From positions 868,001 through 932,000 of the forward strand of contig NZ_VFQF01000002.1 of the NCBI RefSeq assembly GCF_006717145.1: 64,000 nt of DNA. The letters run 5' to 3'. Under the pieces are notes generated by a model that did no database searches, was not told where the DNA came from, and worked only from the letters and a program-made list of their open reading frames with translations. Source of the stretch: Humibacillus xanthopallidus (GTDB taxonomy: Bacteria; Actinomycetota; Actinomycetes; Actinomycetales; Dermatophilaceae). Below are positions 45,210-55,416 of this stretch, piece after piece; position 1 is the stretch's first letter; the number at the start of each line of letters is the position of its first letter. The position numbers and the translations under genes were made by a program.

Positions 45210-46363
45210 GACGCATTCGGCTGGCTTGCTGCGTCGTCCATGACCTGAAGAGTGGCCCCGTAACCATGAGCGCTAGCGATCGCCGAAAGGTAAGCGATCC
45301 AGCCAAATATTGCGAACGCCGCACAGACTATGACAAGGGTCCACCCTGACACCTTTGTCGTCAACAAAGCGAGCGTAGTTCCAACGCATGCAATCGAGAC
45401 GAAAACGAGAGTGCAGTACATGTCCAGTCGCGCACGAAACTGATCGTGTTGCAGTTGAACTGACGCCGATACCAGCTGCTTGTTTCGCATGACAAAAGTT
45501 CGTAGATCGCTGCCTGGGTTTTGCAATGCGTCTTCATAACGCCTCTGGACATTGCCGAGTCGCGTCGGAAGCTTTCTAGCTGATGAAGCAGTGTAGTCAG
45601 CAAGCTGAATATCGAGCTGCTCAACTTTGACAACTTCCCACGGTCGACAGTAAGTCCACCACCGAATTTGTCCATATGTGTCCTTCGTTGGCCCTTCTTC
45701 CAAGGGCCTCCTCCTGCCTGTGGCAGCCTCAAGCTCTAGATTGTTGATGACCTCCATTGGTACATTCTTATGCAGGAGGATTGGGCGCGCCCAAGCGAAG
45801 GCCTGAATCGCAGCTTCCTTGCGCCGGACCTGAAGCTTCTCGAATCGTTCGGCTTGACGCTTGACCTGCATACTTCGAACTAGACGAAGTGGACTGGGTC
45901 GTATCCAGTACCCTTCCAGCACGCGAATTGAGCCGTAGGAAAAGGCTTGCGTAATCATCGTGGTCAACACCATGACCGGGATGACGAGAAGAAGAAAGGT
46001 GCCCACGTCCCTCGTAATGCGCGATAGGGCATCGCCGAGCTCGTGCACCTCCGGGTAGCGAAACTGATACTCCACCGTGAAGGTAGCGGCAAAGACAGCA
46101 GCAGGCAGCCAAGCGCTTAGGCTGAGTTGCTCCAAGATCTTCGCGACGAATTGCGACAGCGTCGCGAAGCTGCCATCCTCTGCAGCCTTCCTTCCAGCAG
46201 ACGGTTCATCGCCCACAGGGCCAAGTATGGTCCGAGTGCGGTCCTGATTCTTGGACTTGGATCGGCGCGTCGAGGGCGCATGCCCTCGGAACGGCTTGCG
46301 CGTCCCGAGATTGCTTGGTGGTCGGTCGTTCGGCCTCCTGACCGCCAAGAGATTGTGACCCCA
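45206..46363 (-). CDS. Four-span membrane protein, 5' end at IS1634-family junction
   Basis: The frame reads from inside the IS border down to 45206 (385 residues within these coordinates). Natural start is probably internal, for example GTG in PVGDEPSAGRKAAEDG, or lay upstream: across the insertion the frame is open (SRLLDTAAGILACSHWGHNLLA). Membrane segments: AWLPAAVFAATFTV, TFLLLVIPVMVLTTMITQAF, MYCTLVFVSIACVGTTLALL, TLVIVCAAFAIFGWIAYLSAIA. A long charged helical loop (about 150 residues) sits between spans 2 and 3 on one membrane face. No family recognised. Lower GC than neighbours. The IS may have removed the native promoter. Confidence 0.65.
   Translation of the reverse strand, partial: WGHNLLAVRRPNDRPPSNLGTRKPFRGHAPSTRRSKSKNQDRTRTILGPVGDEPSAGRKAAEDGSFATLSQFVAKILEQLSLSAWLPAAVFAATFTVEYQFRYPEVHELGDALSRITRDVGTFLLLVIPVMVLTTMITQAFSYGSIRVLEGYWIRPSPLRLVRSMQVKRQAERFEKLQVRRKEAAIQAFAWARPILLHKNVPMEVINNLELEAATGRRRPLEEGPTKDTYGQIRWWTYCRPWEVVKVEQLDIQLADYTASSARKLPTRLGNVQRRYEDALQNPGSDLRTFVMRNKQLVSASVQLQHDQFRARLDMYCTLVFVSIACVGTTLALLTTKVSGWTLVIVCAAFAIFGWIAYLSAIASAHGYGATLQVMDDAASQPNAS
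46321..46363. repeat. 43-bp target duplication, left copy (IS1634-family copy 2)
   Basis: Identical to 48053-48095, abutting the element. Confidence 0.92.
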
Positions 46364-48052
46364 CCTGACTCGTGCCACTTTTGGCGATCTCGGCGATTGG
46401 CCGAGCGTTTGTGCTGGTCAAGGCGGTGCGCTGAGTCGCGTTGACACACTAAGCGGGCCGGTAGGGTCGCGCTCGTGGTGTTCGTGCGGAAGGTCCGAAC
46501 GGCTTCCGGGGCGACGGCGGTGCAGATCGCTGAGCGTCTGGACGGACGAGACCGGGTACTCGAGCACCTCGGCTCGGCGCACACCGAGGCCGAGCTCGCC
46601 GCCCTCGTCGCGGCCGCCCGCCGCAAGGTGTACCCGGGACAGGGCGAGCTGGACCTGAGCGCAGGCGCGGTCCCGGCCGGGCACGCGGTGATCACCTCCA
46701 AGTCCAGCGCGGTGCTGTGGCAGGTCCTGGCGGGCGCGTACACGCGGCTCGGGTTCGATGCCATCGACGATGTGGCGTTCCAGCAGCTGGTGCTCGCCCG
46801 GATCATCGAGCCGACGTCCAAGGCCGACTCGCTGCGCGTGCTTGAGGAGGTCGGGGTCGCCCACGCGTCGTTGCGCACCATGTTCCGGTCGCTGGCCCGT
46901 GCCCAGGAGCGCGGCTACCGCGACGTGCTCGCGGGCGCGTGCTTCACCCACGCCACCGCGAGCGGGGATGTGTCGCTGTGCCTGTACGACGTCACGACGT
47001 TGTACTTCGAGGCAGAGAACGAGGACGAGCTGCGCAAGGTCGGCTACTCCAAGGAACGCCGCGTCGACCCGCAGATCGTCGTCGGCCTCCTCGTCGACCG
47101 GGGCGGCTTCCCGTTGGAGATCGGCTGCTGGGAAGGCAACACCGCAGAGACGACCACGATGATCCCGATCATCCGTCAGTTCCAGCAGCGCCACTCCCTG
47201 TCGGACATGGTCGTCGTCGCCGACGCCGGGATGCTGTCCGCGTCGAACCTGAGAGATCTGGACTCGGCGGGGCTGCGGTTCATCGTCGGCTCCCGGGTGA
47301 CGAAGGCGCCGGCGGACCTGGCGTCGCACTTCCGGTGGCACGGGGACGCGTTCACCGACGGGCAAGTCATCGACACCATCACCCCACGCGTCGCCACCAC
47401 CGCCGCCCGGGGCGTCAACGACGTCAACAAGAAGACGGAGCCGACCTGGGACCCGGCCGTGCACGACCGGTCCTGGCGGGCCGTGTGGGCCTACTCCCGC
47501 AAGAGGGCCGCCCGCGACGGGAAGACCCTGACCCTGCAGGAGAACCGCGCCCGTGCCGTCGTGGCCGGGGAGAAAGCCGCCCGCACACCGCGGTTCGTCA
47601 CCACGAAGCACGGCACCCAGTCACTGGACGAAGCGTCCCTCGCCCGAGCGCGGCGCCTAGCCGGCCTCAAGGGCTACGTGACGAACATCCCCGCGGACGT
47701 GATGCCCGCCGGTGAGGTGATCGCGAGCTACCACGACCTGTGGCAGGTCGAGGCCTCGTTCCGGATGAGCAAGAGCGACCTGCGGGCTCGGCCGATCTTC
47801 CACCACACCCGCGAGTCGATCGAGGCCCACCTGACCATCGTCTTCGCGGCTCTTGCCGTCGCCCGCTACCTGCAGGACGCGACCGGGATGAGCATCAAGA
47901 AGCTCGTGCGCACGCTCCGGCCGCTGCAACTGATGACCCTGACCATCGCCGGGCACGAGCACACCGCAGCCGACCCCCTCACCGACACTGGCCGCGACAT
48001 CATCATCGCTACCGGCACGAACTGGCCGACACACTAAAGCGGCACGACTCGG
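46364..48052 (+). mobile_element. IS1634-family insertion sequence, copy 2
   Basis: 1689 bp, reading as identical to 14069-15757 and in the same orientation, flanked by a 43-bp direct repeat. The difference in duplication length between two otherwise identical copies shows that length is set at each insertion event. Confidence 0.9.
46475..48037 (+). CDS. IS1634-family transposase (copy 2)
   Basis: 520 residues, protein identical to the copy at 14180-15742, with the same GTG start, DDE residues and ending. Probably active. Confidence 0.93.
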   Translation: MVFVRKVRTASGATAVQIAERLDGRDRVLEHLGSAHTEAELAALVAAARRKVYPGQGELDLSAGAVPAGHAVITSKSSAVLWQVLAGAYTRLGFDAIDDVAFQQLVLARIIEPTSKADSLRVLEEVGVAHASLRTMFRSLARAQERGYRDVLAGACFTHATASGDVSLCLYDVTTLYFEAENEDELRKVGYSKERRVDPQIVVGLLVDRGGFPLEIGCWEGNTAETTTMIPIIRQFQQRHSLSDMVVVADAGMLSASNLRDLDSAGLRFIVGSRVTKAPADLASHFRWHGDAFTDGQVIDTITPRVATTAARGVNDVNKKTEPTWDPAVHDRSWRAVWAYSRKRAARDGKTLTLQENRARAVVAGEKAARTPRFVTTKHGTQSLDEASLARARRLAGLKGYVTNIPADVMPAGEVIASYHDLWQVEASFRMSKSDLRARPIFHHTRESIEAHLTIVFAALAVARYLQDATGMSIKKLVRTLRPLQLMTLTIAGHEHTAADPLTDTGRDIIIATGTNWPTH

Positions 48053-48095
48053 GTCGGTCGTTCGGCCTCCTGACCGCCAAGAGATTGTGACCCCA
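48053..48095. repeat. 43-bp target duplication, right copy (IS1634-family copy 2)
   Basis: Identical to 46321-46363. 48096-48311 downstream holds nothing recognised. Confidence 0.92.
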
Positions 48096-48311
48096 GTGAG
48101 AGCAGGCTAAGATCCCGGCCGCCGTGTCAAGTAGCCGCGAGCAAGAACTCGCCCCCTATGGGCCTTCCTGACCGAAGGCCGTCACATCTATACGGCGCCA
48201 GGGCATGCGCCCAGTGGTCGACCGCACTCCACATTTTCCAGGTCCCTCGCGACCGAAGTAACTGGCCGGGATGGTGGGTCCTCGGCAGGCGGAACTCACC
48301 ACACCACGTGA

Positions 48312-51300
48312 TCACGAACCAGTAGCGCTGAAGCGCTGACCGGAGTCGATCGCCAGTCGACCTGCGGCTTTGGGTACCCCGATGGATGCGGAGACGCTAC
48401 AGGAGCTTCTGCCATCGCTGATCTGCCACGTGATCGTGTAGACGCGCCCATCCTGCGAGCCGTCCCGCTCTGCGCGAACCCATACCGAGCCGTGTGACCG
48501 GATAACAGCGTCTGGTCTGGTATGACCGTCGCCGAGCGCGTCCGCGGGCTCATCCTGGGTGACAGTGGTTACGGACATGGTGAGTGGGTTGCCGTCGGGA
48601 TCGGACAAGCCGTCAAGGCGTAGAGGAACAAGCCGATGGTCGGGCGGCCAAAGAGTGGATGGCTTGACAGCCGCAGCCGAGCAATCGGGTGGACGGTTAG
48701 GGGCGACCTGGACGACGGCAAAGGATCCGCGGGCCCCATAGACGCTCTGAGAGTCCTCGTAACCGTCGTTCACGACGAGGTTGACAACGTAGGTGCCGGG
48801 GCCCAGATAGCGGTGAGAGGGTTGGGCCTCTGTTCCGGTACCACCGTCTCCGAAGCTCCAAGCGTAGGTCAGTGGGTCTCCGTCTGGATCGCGTGAACCC
48901 GACCCGTCAAGCACGATCGACTCCCCGACCGCCGCTTCGTAGTAGGGCCCTCCAGCGTCCGCAATGGGCATCGAGTCGCCCGCAACTGGGAGTACGACTG
49001 GATAAGTTCCGCCCACAGAGATGGATTCTTCGCGATTTGTTGTGTTGTCGGCAAGGTCGGTAGCGGTGATATTGAGGTGATAGACCCCGATGACGCCCAA
49101 TGGCGATCCAAAAGGTTGAGCGTCAACCTTGCCGTTGGGATCGGTTAGCGTTGCAGTCAGCGACTTCAGACCGCTGCCCTTGTCACTGGCGGTGAACTGG
49201 AGGCGTTCACCCAAGGACCCCTGTTCCGGTGGTAGGTCGACGGTTGGGGCGGTGTTGTCGACGCGGACGATGACCTCGTCGTCACTCGTGTTGCCCGCTC
49301 GGTCAGTGGCTGAGTAACTGAGTGTGGTCGTTCCCTCCTTATCAACCACGATGGTTTGGGTTGAGGTGAGGTACGTAGCCCTGGGCCGGGAATCGGCCCC
49401 TGTCATCGCAACGCCAAGGTGATCTATCCCGGAAAGGGTGTCGTGGGCTATAAGGGGCACGGCAACTGGGCCCCTTTGCCACTTCCCGGCGAACTCCCCT
49501 TGGGCGGCTAGGGTTGGAGCCTGCGTGTCGATGCGGACGGTGATCGAATGGCCGGGGTCTTCAAGGTTCCCTGCATTGTCCTCGGCGGCGAATGGGATGG
49601 TGGTGTCTCCCTCGGTGGCCACGTCGATGATGCCTTCACGGCCAGGCAGCATTCCGCTCGGAACTCCAGATGTGAGGATTCCTTTGAGGCCGCTGCCTCC
49701 AATCTCGTCGGTGGCAACGAGATGAAGAGAGACGCTCTGACGATTCCAACCGGCGGCGTTTGCAACTGGCCTGATTTCAGCGCTGCTGCTTGGCGGGGTG
49801 GCGTCGCTGCCGGTTCCACCGCTCGAGCCGAGGGGCGGGATCTCGAAGCCACGGGTGGCTCCTTGCACGGTACCTGCGCCGATGAGGGTGTCATCATCGA
49901 GGATAGTGATCCGCGCGTACGGCTGGTCGTCTCCTGAGAGCATGGTGACAAACGGCGCGTAGGGATTGCGGTCAAGGTTCCAGGTTGTACCCGCACCGAT
50001 CAGATCTGTGACGTCGGTCTCTGTGCCGTTCTGCCAGAGGGCCGGGGTCCATGTGGACCCCGTGTTTCGGTATCCGGCGATGTGGCCGTCGTTGTTCACT
50101 GATTCGGCGACTCCGGGACCGAGGTCCTGTACCACTCCCGCTGCCCAACGGACAGCATGCAGGGGACCTCCTGGCACCAGGTTCGCGGCACCGACCACCA
50201 CGCCCGAATCGTTAACGTCGAAGGCGTGGGACTGGTCGCCTCCCAGCCCCGGAAGTTGAGTGGCCGCCGCCCCTGGGGTCCACGTGAAGGCCTGAAACGG
50301 TCCGGAAGCGAAGTCCCCCGGTCGGGTGGCATCCCCGACAATGGTGCCGTTGGTGTTCACTGCCCGGGCAACCGAGGACGGACCGCCCAAGTCAGGGATT
50401 GGGCTCACTTGGTTGTTGACCCACTGGGCGGCAGTTCGCTGCGCTATGCCGAAGCCGTTTGACGACCAGCCGACGGCAGTGCCGCTTGCATTGACATCCA
50501 ACGCGGCGGACCAACGGTCGCCCGTGAGGTTTAGCGGCGGTAGAGGGGTCGGGACTCCATCCCTCCAGGTGGTGGCCGTTTCGCCCGGGGTCCCCGTCGA
50601 GTACGACAGGCCCACAATCACACCCGAACCGTTCACGGCATACGCGCGGGCTCCTTTCTGACCCGCAGGAAGACCGAGCTGGCCCAACGCAGCGCCCCAC
50701 TTGATCGGTCGTTCGAGGGTCACCAAGAACTTGCCAGAGCCCACAACGCTGTCTGGGGAGAAGGCTCCTTGAGGCATCTCATCTGTAGTTTCCGCCAGAG
50801 GGGCGGATCCACCAGCGAGTTGGTGGATGGTCCTGGTCATAGCAGGGTGCGAGAGGATGGTGAACGATGAGGCCACCGGAGGCCCGCTGTTGCCTGCCAA
50901 ATCCCGTGCCCGCGCCATGACCTGGTACTGCCCATTGCGAAGCGAGTCGCCACGCGGCAACTTGTCGCCGATCCACCAGTCGGCCCTCCCCTCTGCGGGC
51001 AACCACGTTGGGTCCGGCAGCCAGTCGGAGCCGCTCCAATAGCGTCCGTCGGCCGCGCGCTGAAGGCGAATATCGACGCTCCCGACGCCCGAAACCCCGT
51101 CGTGCCCTCTCCCCCCGATAAAGGGCAGGGCCGGTTGCGTTCCGCCATCCGGCGGTGCGGTCACGGCTAGGTCAGGTGGGCTCAAGTCGATTCGAGCGGC
51201 CACATCTTGGTCGGGCCCATCATTGCCTTCTGAGTCGGTTGCGTGGAAGGTAACTCGCGTTGTCCCCTCCGCCGTGACCGTCAGGTCGGTCGAGCTGCCC

Positions 51301-53000
51301 GGCACGGTCGTTTCGTCGTTGGTGACGGCTCCGGCACTCGACCACGTAAGGGACTTGACGCCCGAGGCGGCACCATCGGGCTCGTCAGATGCGCTGAGGT
51401 GCACGGCAATTGGCCGTGTCGCCCAGCCGTCTGCGGGATCGGGCGAGAGCGTGGCGTGGCTCGTCGGTGCCGCGGTGTCCCAAGGCCGGACCTGAACGCT
51501 GTGTGTGATCGAACGTTCGACACCTTCGTTGTCAACGACGCTGAGGGTCACACCATATTGACCCCGTGCTCGATACCGGTGTGTAACCCGCGGCCCATCT
51601 GCTGAGGTGCCATCGCCGAAGTCCCAGTGGTGGGACATCACCGTCCCATCCACGTCGAAGGACTTCGCGGCGTCGAAGGAAGCGTCGGTGCGATCGTCCA
51701 GACCCATAGGAACTTCGAACTGCGGTTGTGGGCTGAACTCGGCGACTTGGGAGGTCCTGACGAGGCCGCCCTGCACCGCCATCTCATATTTGGCTGTCTC
51801 TCCGCTGGCCAGAGAGTACTCTCCGCCATCCACCACCTGCGCGGTGCCGGTTCCGTCGGTCCTTATCGCCTTGAACGCGGTCCTTATTGCTCCTTCGTTT
51901 GTGACGGCAAATCGGTATGTGCCATCGGCGCCCAACGGGTAGAACGTTCCGACTGCGTCTGGTGACGGTGGTTCCGCCTCCACCACACCAGTGTCTGGTG
52001 GCACGTCCCAGTAGATTGACTCGGGATCTTCGTCGTAGCTGCGTCCGGTGGCCGGGTCGACGCCGGTGCGAAGCCCGGTGGGCCCGACGCCGACGATGGC
52101 CAGCCGGCCGGGGTCGTCAAGCAATCCAAAGAAACGGTCGCTGAAGCTCGACGCGGGCCCAGAACTGACGTTTCGGTAGGTCCAAACATCCTGAACCTGG
52201 TTGATGAAGCGTTGGTAATCATTCTCCACTGCCGGCCAACCCCCCGTCCCCATATTGACCGTGAGAAGTTCGCCATCTTCCTCATATCCAGCCACGACAT
52301 ATGCATGGGCCGACAAAGCGCTCTTGCGCGTCGCAACGATGACTAGGCGGTTTTGATCGATCTCCCTGCGAATGATTTCTAGGAGGCGAGTATCGGCACC
52401 AAGACTCGGCGTCTTGTGAACGTTGAATACAACCCCCGTAGGACCATCAACTGTAGTATAACCATCCGAAATGCTGCTTGGAAATGCGATGTACTTCAGT
52501 GCCCACGGAACAGGCTGTGTCCCGCAGCCGCCATCCTGCTTTTTGTACCCCCAGTCCGGCCCCCCAGGCCGCTGCGCCCGTTTGAGGAACTGGTCCACGT
52601 AGGCCGGAGAGAACAGTACGTTGTCGTCGGTCAAGAAGAATGGCCGCGCACTGAATGGGGTACCAGCGCCAAGGGCATAGCGCAAGACGTTCGACATGGC
52701 CGCCAGTAGGCAGCCGCATGCCCCCATTGTTCGGTCGTGGGTCGCGCCTTGATCGTCCTTCCACTTCTGTTCGCTCGGCGTCCCGGGGCCTATTAGGTCC
52801 TTCTCCCAGCGCGCATTCGCCTGACCCAGCATTGGATCGTCCCCGGTCGGGATAAGGCGAAATCGGTAGTCTGTTGCGGCCGCTCTCGTTGCCGATGCCG
52901 CAATGTAGAAGCCCGACGAAATCACAATCGAGAGCCCAGCCATGATTGACACGAATGCCGACCGGAAATGCCGGTCCCGCCAATAGTCGACTGCAAACAT
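48312..53000 (-). CDS. Large secreted protein: C39-like cysteine peptidase, PKD domains and HAF repeats
   Basis: 1562 residues from ATG 53000 (MFAVDYWRDRHFRSAF); earlier in-frame starts to 53072 exist. An N-terminal hydrophobic stretch (AFVSIMAGLSIVISSGFYIAA) is a signal. Residues ~60-320 resemble a C39-type peptidase: Cys in MGACGCLLAAMSNVLRY and His in SAHAYVVAGYEEDGELLTVN. A PKD domain follows (FDVDGTVMSHHWDFGDGTS). The middle has Ig-like stretches and five HAF repeats (AYAVNGSGVIVG, ALDVNASGTAVG, ARAVNTNGTIVG, AFDVNDSGVVVG, ESVNNDGHIAG). Further Ig-like modules, then a second PKD near the C terminus (PDGDPLTYAWSFGDGG). No LPxTG or membrane anchor, so released or wall-associated. Role likely extracellular processing or adhesion. 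Confidence 0.78.
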   Translation of the reverse strand: MFAVDYWRDRHFRSAFVSIMAGLSIVISSGFYIAASATRAAATDYRFRLIPTGDDPMLGQANARWEKDLIGPGTPSEQKWKDDQGATHDRTMGACGCLLAAMSNVLRYALGAGTPFSARPFFLTDDNVLFSPAYVDQFLKRAQRPGGPDWGYKKQDGGCGTQPVPWALKYIAFPSSISDGYTTVDGPTGVVFNVHKTPSLGADTRLLEIIRREIDQNRLVIVATRKSALSAHAYVVAGYEEDGELLTVNMGTGGWPAVENDYQRFINQVQDVWTYRNVSSGPASSFSDRFFGLLDDPGRLAIVGVGPTGLRTGVDPATGRSYDEDPESIYWDVPPDTGVVEAEPPSPDAVGTFYPLGADGTYRFAVTNEGAIRTAFKAIRTDGTGTAQVVDGGEYSLASGETAKYEMAVQGGLVRTSQVAEFSPQPQFEVPMGLDDRTDASFDAAKSFDVDGTVMSHHWDFGDGTSADGPRVTHRYRARGQYGVTLSVVDNEGVERSITHSVQVRPWDTAAPTSHATLSPDPADGWATRPIAVHLSASDEPDGAASGVKSLTWSSAGAVTNDETTVPGSSTDLTVTAEGTTRVTFHATDSEGNDGPDQDVAARIDLSPPDLAVTAPPDGGTQPALPFIGGRGHDGVSGVGSVDIRLQRAADGRYWSGSDWLPDPTWLPAEGRADWWIGDKLPRGDSLRNGQYQVMARARDLAGNSGPPVASSFTILSHPAMTRTIHQLAGGSAPLAETTDEMPQGAFSPDSVVGSGKFLVTLERPIKWGAALGQLGLPAGQKGARAYAVNGSGVIVGLSYSTGTPGETATTWRDGVPTPLPPLNLTGDRWSAALDVNASGTAVGWSSNGFGIAQRTAAQWVNNQVSPIPDLGGPSSVARAVNTNGTIVGDATRPGDFASGPFQAFTWTPGAAATQLPGLGGDQSHAFDVNDSGVVVGAANLVPGGPLHAVRWAAGVVQDLGPGVAESVNNDGHIAGYRNTGSTWTPALWQNGTETDVTDLIGAGTTWNLDRNPYAPFVTMLSGDDQPYARITILDDDTLIGAGTVQGATRGFEIPPLGSSGGTGSDATPPSSSAEIRPVANAAGWNRQSVSLHLVATDEIGGSGLKGILTSGVPSGMLPGREGIIDVATEGDTTIPFAAEDNAGNLEDPGHSITVRIDTQAPTLAAQGEFAGKWQRGPVAVPLIAHDTLSGIDHLGVAMTGADSRPRATYLTSTQTIVVDKEGTTTLSYSATDRAGNTSDDEVIVRVDNTAPTVDLPPEQGSLGERLQFTASDKGSGLKSLTATLTDPNGKVDAQPFGSPLGVIGVYHLNITATDLADNTTNREESISVGGTYPVVLPVAGDSMPIADAGGPYYEAAVGESIVLDGSGSRDPDGDPLTYAWSFGDGGTGTEAQPSHRYLGPGTYVVNLVVNDGYEDSQSVYGARGSFAVVQVAPNRPPDCSAAAVKPSTLWPPDHRLVPLRLDGLSDPDGNPLTMSVTTVTQDEPADALGDGHTRPDAVIRSHGSVWVRAERDGSQDGRVYTITWQISDGRSSCSVSASIGVPKAAGRLAIDSGQRFSATGS

Positions 53001-53816
53001 TGATCTACATCCCCTTGGGTCTTTCACACGAACCATCTCTCCCGGGCACATCCGTTTGCTGAGAACTCCCACCCATGTTCTTGGGTCCTTCGGAACCCTT
53101 CGGCAGGCTGCAGGCAGGGCAGGTTGAGATCGGTGCCATCACTGTTGGGGCCGTCCCGATGGTTTGCCGGTCGCCGACGTGCGGTTGGTACGGACCACGA
53201 GACGTGCGCGTCCGCCGGAAATCGCGATCGCACGGCCGGCGCCTGAGTTGAGGATGAGTTTGGCGGTCGAGGCGGCAACCGCGGCGGACCCTTGAACGCT
53301 TCGACGTCGTCGAGGCCGAATGTGAAGCGCCAGGTCTTCCTCCAGACACTCCCTCTGCTGCTTTAGGACGACGATCATGATGACTCTGACCGGCTCGGTC
53401 GCGGCTTCTCACCCTATTCGGGACTGGGGGGAGGCGGACGTACTCAGAGACCATGGGACCCCCACTGTTGTTGCGGACCCGCGCTGTTGTCGTGGCGGAT
53501 ACGGACACATGGGCCGCGCTGGAGGCCGCGCGTCCCAGACCGCGGCCAGTTGCGCTCGTGGGTCGATAGGGTTGCGGATGATGCGTACGTCGCGCCGCAG
53601 GGCCGCAGCCACGGCGTCGAGGGGGCCAAAATCTGCACCTTTGAAGGATTTCTCTTCCTGGAACAGCGGGCAATACGCAGTTTCGCGTATTTCCTGTCTT
53701 GGCCGCGGTCGGGTGCAGGAGCACCTTCACCTCGGCGCGGCGACCTTGGGCGGGTATCGCTGCAGCTTGCCCCGCGACTCGAGAGGGAGTAGGCCCCGCA
53801 TTGTCGGCCTGGCACG
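53001..53816. other. Unassigned region upstream of the secreted protein
   Basis: About 815 bp. Several long open frames exist on both strands but their composition is arginine/proline-rich shadow type. Nothing supported. Confidence 0.4.
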
Positions 53817-54094
53817 GTGGCGTGGGTTGGAGGCATCGTAAGGACCGCTGATCAGCGGGTCGTGCGTGCCCAGATCGAAGAGACTGCACCTGTCGGTTTT
53901 CCGTTGAGGACTCGTGTATATCCGTTCGGCCCCGTATGGTCCGGCATCGGTCTATGGCATGAGTTCAGCCACGTCAACGACTACAGCCGCGGGGACCTGC
54001 CCGTCCGCGCGAACACGGCCGAGATGGACCAGGGCACCGAAGGTCGGGCATACCCGCTGGAAACGATCGCCATCGACGTCATGACCCGCGGAAC
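53817..54094 (+). pseudogene. Fragment with metallopeptidase-like HEFSH motif, cut by IS3
   Basis: The frame encodes FGPVWSGIGLWHEFSHVNDYSRGDLPVRANTAEMDQGTEGRAYPLETIAIDVMTRG before running into the IS3 terminal repeat. The HExxH motif in a helix-like setting suggests a truncated zinc peptidase or an effector C-terminal domain. No second half is found beyond the element. Weak support. Confidence 0.35.
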
Positions 54095-54145
54095 TGAACC
54101 GCCCCGGGATTGATGGATGCTCCCAACCCGCGAAAGGGTGGAGTC

Positions 54146-54472
54146 ATGCCAGCACTGAGGAAGTATCCGGACGAGCTGCGGGAGCGTGCGATCCGGCTCG
54201 TGATGGACCTGGTCGAGCAGCCGGGTGGGCCGAGTCTCAACCGCGCGTCACTGCGTGTCGGGGAGCAGCTCGGGATCAACGGGGACACGCTGCGTAACTG
54301 GGTGAAGCAGGCCCGGGTCGATGCCGGCACGGCGCCGGGCGTCACGACGCAGGACAAGGCTCGGATTGCCGAGCTGAAGCGGGAGGTTCGCGAGCTGCGC
54401 CGGGCGAACGCGATCCTCAAGAGCGCCTCGGCTTTCTTCGCGGCGGAGCTCGACCGCCCCTCGACACGCTGA
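54146..54472 (+). CDS. IS3-family transposase OrfA (second type)
   Basis: 108 residues from ATG 54146 (MPALRKYPDELRERAIRLVMDL), preceded by GGGTGGAG. HTH domain (LRVGEQLGINGDTLRNWVKQARVD) then a coiled coil (KARIAELKREVRELRRANAILKSASAFFAAELDRP). Fusion with OrfB by frameshift near its 3' end is expected. Confidence 0.9.
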   Translation: MPALRKYPDELRERAIRLVMDLVEQPGGPSLNRASLRVGEQLGINGDTLRNWVKQARVDAGTAPGVTTQDKARIAELKREVRELRRANAILKSASAFFAAELDRPSTR

Positions 54473-55416
54473 TCACCTACATCGACCAGCACAAGGACGT
54501 GCACGGAGTCGAGCCGATCTGCCGGGTCCTGACCGAGGCCGGCGCCAAGATCGCCCCGTCCACGTACTACGCGGCCAAGACACGCCCGCCCTCGGCGCGG
54601 GCGGTCGCCGACGCGGCCCTGGACGAGCGGATCGTCGCGACCCACGAGGCGAGCTTCGGCGTGTACGGGGTCCGGAAGATGTGGAAGATGTGGAAGGCGC
54701 TGAACCGGGAAACGCCGCAGGCGCCGGTGGCTCGCTGCACCGTCGAGCGGCGGATGCGCGCCCAGCACCTCAGCGGGGTGGTCCGTGGACGCGTCAAGCG
54801 CACCACGGTTCCCGCTGAGGTGGCGGACCGGCCCGGGGACCTGCTCGAGCGGGACTTCACCGCCGCGGCGCCGAACCAGCGGTGGGTCGCCGACATCACC
54901 TACGTTGCGACGTGGACCGGGTTCGTCTACGTCGCGTTCGTGCTGGACCTGTTCTCCCGGCGCGTCGTGGGGTGGCGGGTGTCGAACAGCCTGCGCACCG
55001 ACCTCGCGCTCGACGCGCTCGAGCAGGCGCTGTGGCAGCGGCACCGCGAACAGCATGACGTCACCGGCCTGATCCACCACTCGGACCGCGGCGTCCAATA
55101 CGTGGCCATCGGCTACACCGAGCGGCTCGCCAGCGCGGGCGCGGTCGCCTCGGTCGGGTCAAGGGGCGACAGCTACGACAACGCCGCCGCTGAGTCCCTC
55201 AACGGCCTGTACAAGACCGAGCTGATCCGGCGCCACGGGCCATGGCGATCCCTCGAGGATGTCGAGTTCGCGACCATGGAATGGGTCGACTGGTACAACA
55301 ACTCCCGGCTGCACTCCTGGTGCGGCGACGTTCCCCCGGGTGAGTACGAGAAGGAGTACTACCGTCAGAACACCGACACGGACACCACCGCGTCGGCACA
55401 ACCGAGCCTCCACTAA
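54470..55416 (+). CDS. IS3-family transposase OrfB (second type)
   Basis: The frame begins within the orfA end (LITYIDQHKDVHGVEPICRVL); the first stand-alone start is 54499. Core residues: Asp in RWVADITYVATWTGF, Asp in HHSDRGVQYVAI and Glu in YDNAAAESLNGLYKTELI. C-terminal WVDWYNNSRLHSWCGDVPPGEYE is typical. No internal stop. The start coordinate is approximate because expression depends on frameshifting. Confidence 0.9.

Noticed and set aside
53005-53889. 294-residue minus-strand frame upstream of the secreted protein
   Set aside because: Arg/Pro/Ser-rich composition and no motif; no better than the competing plus-strand frames.
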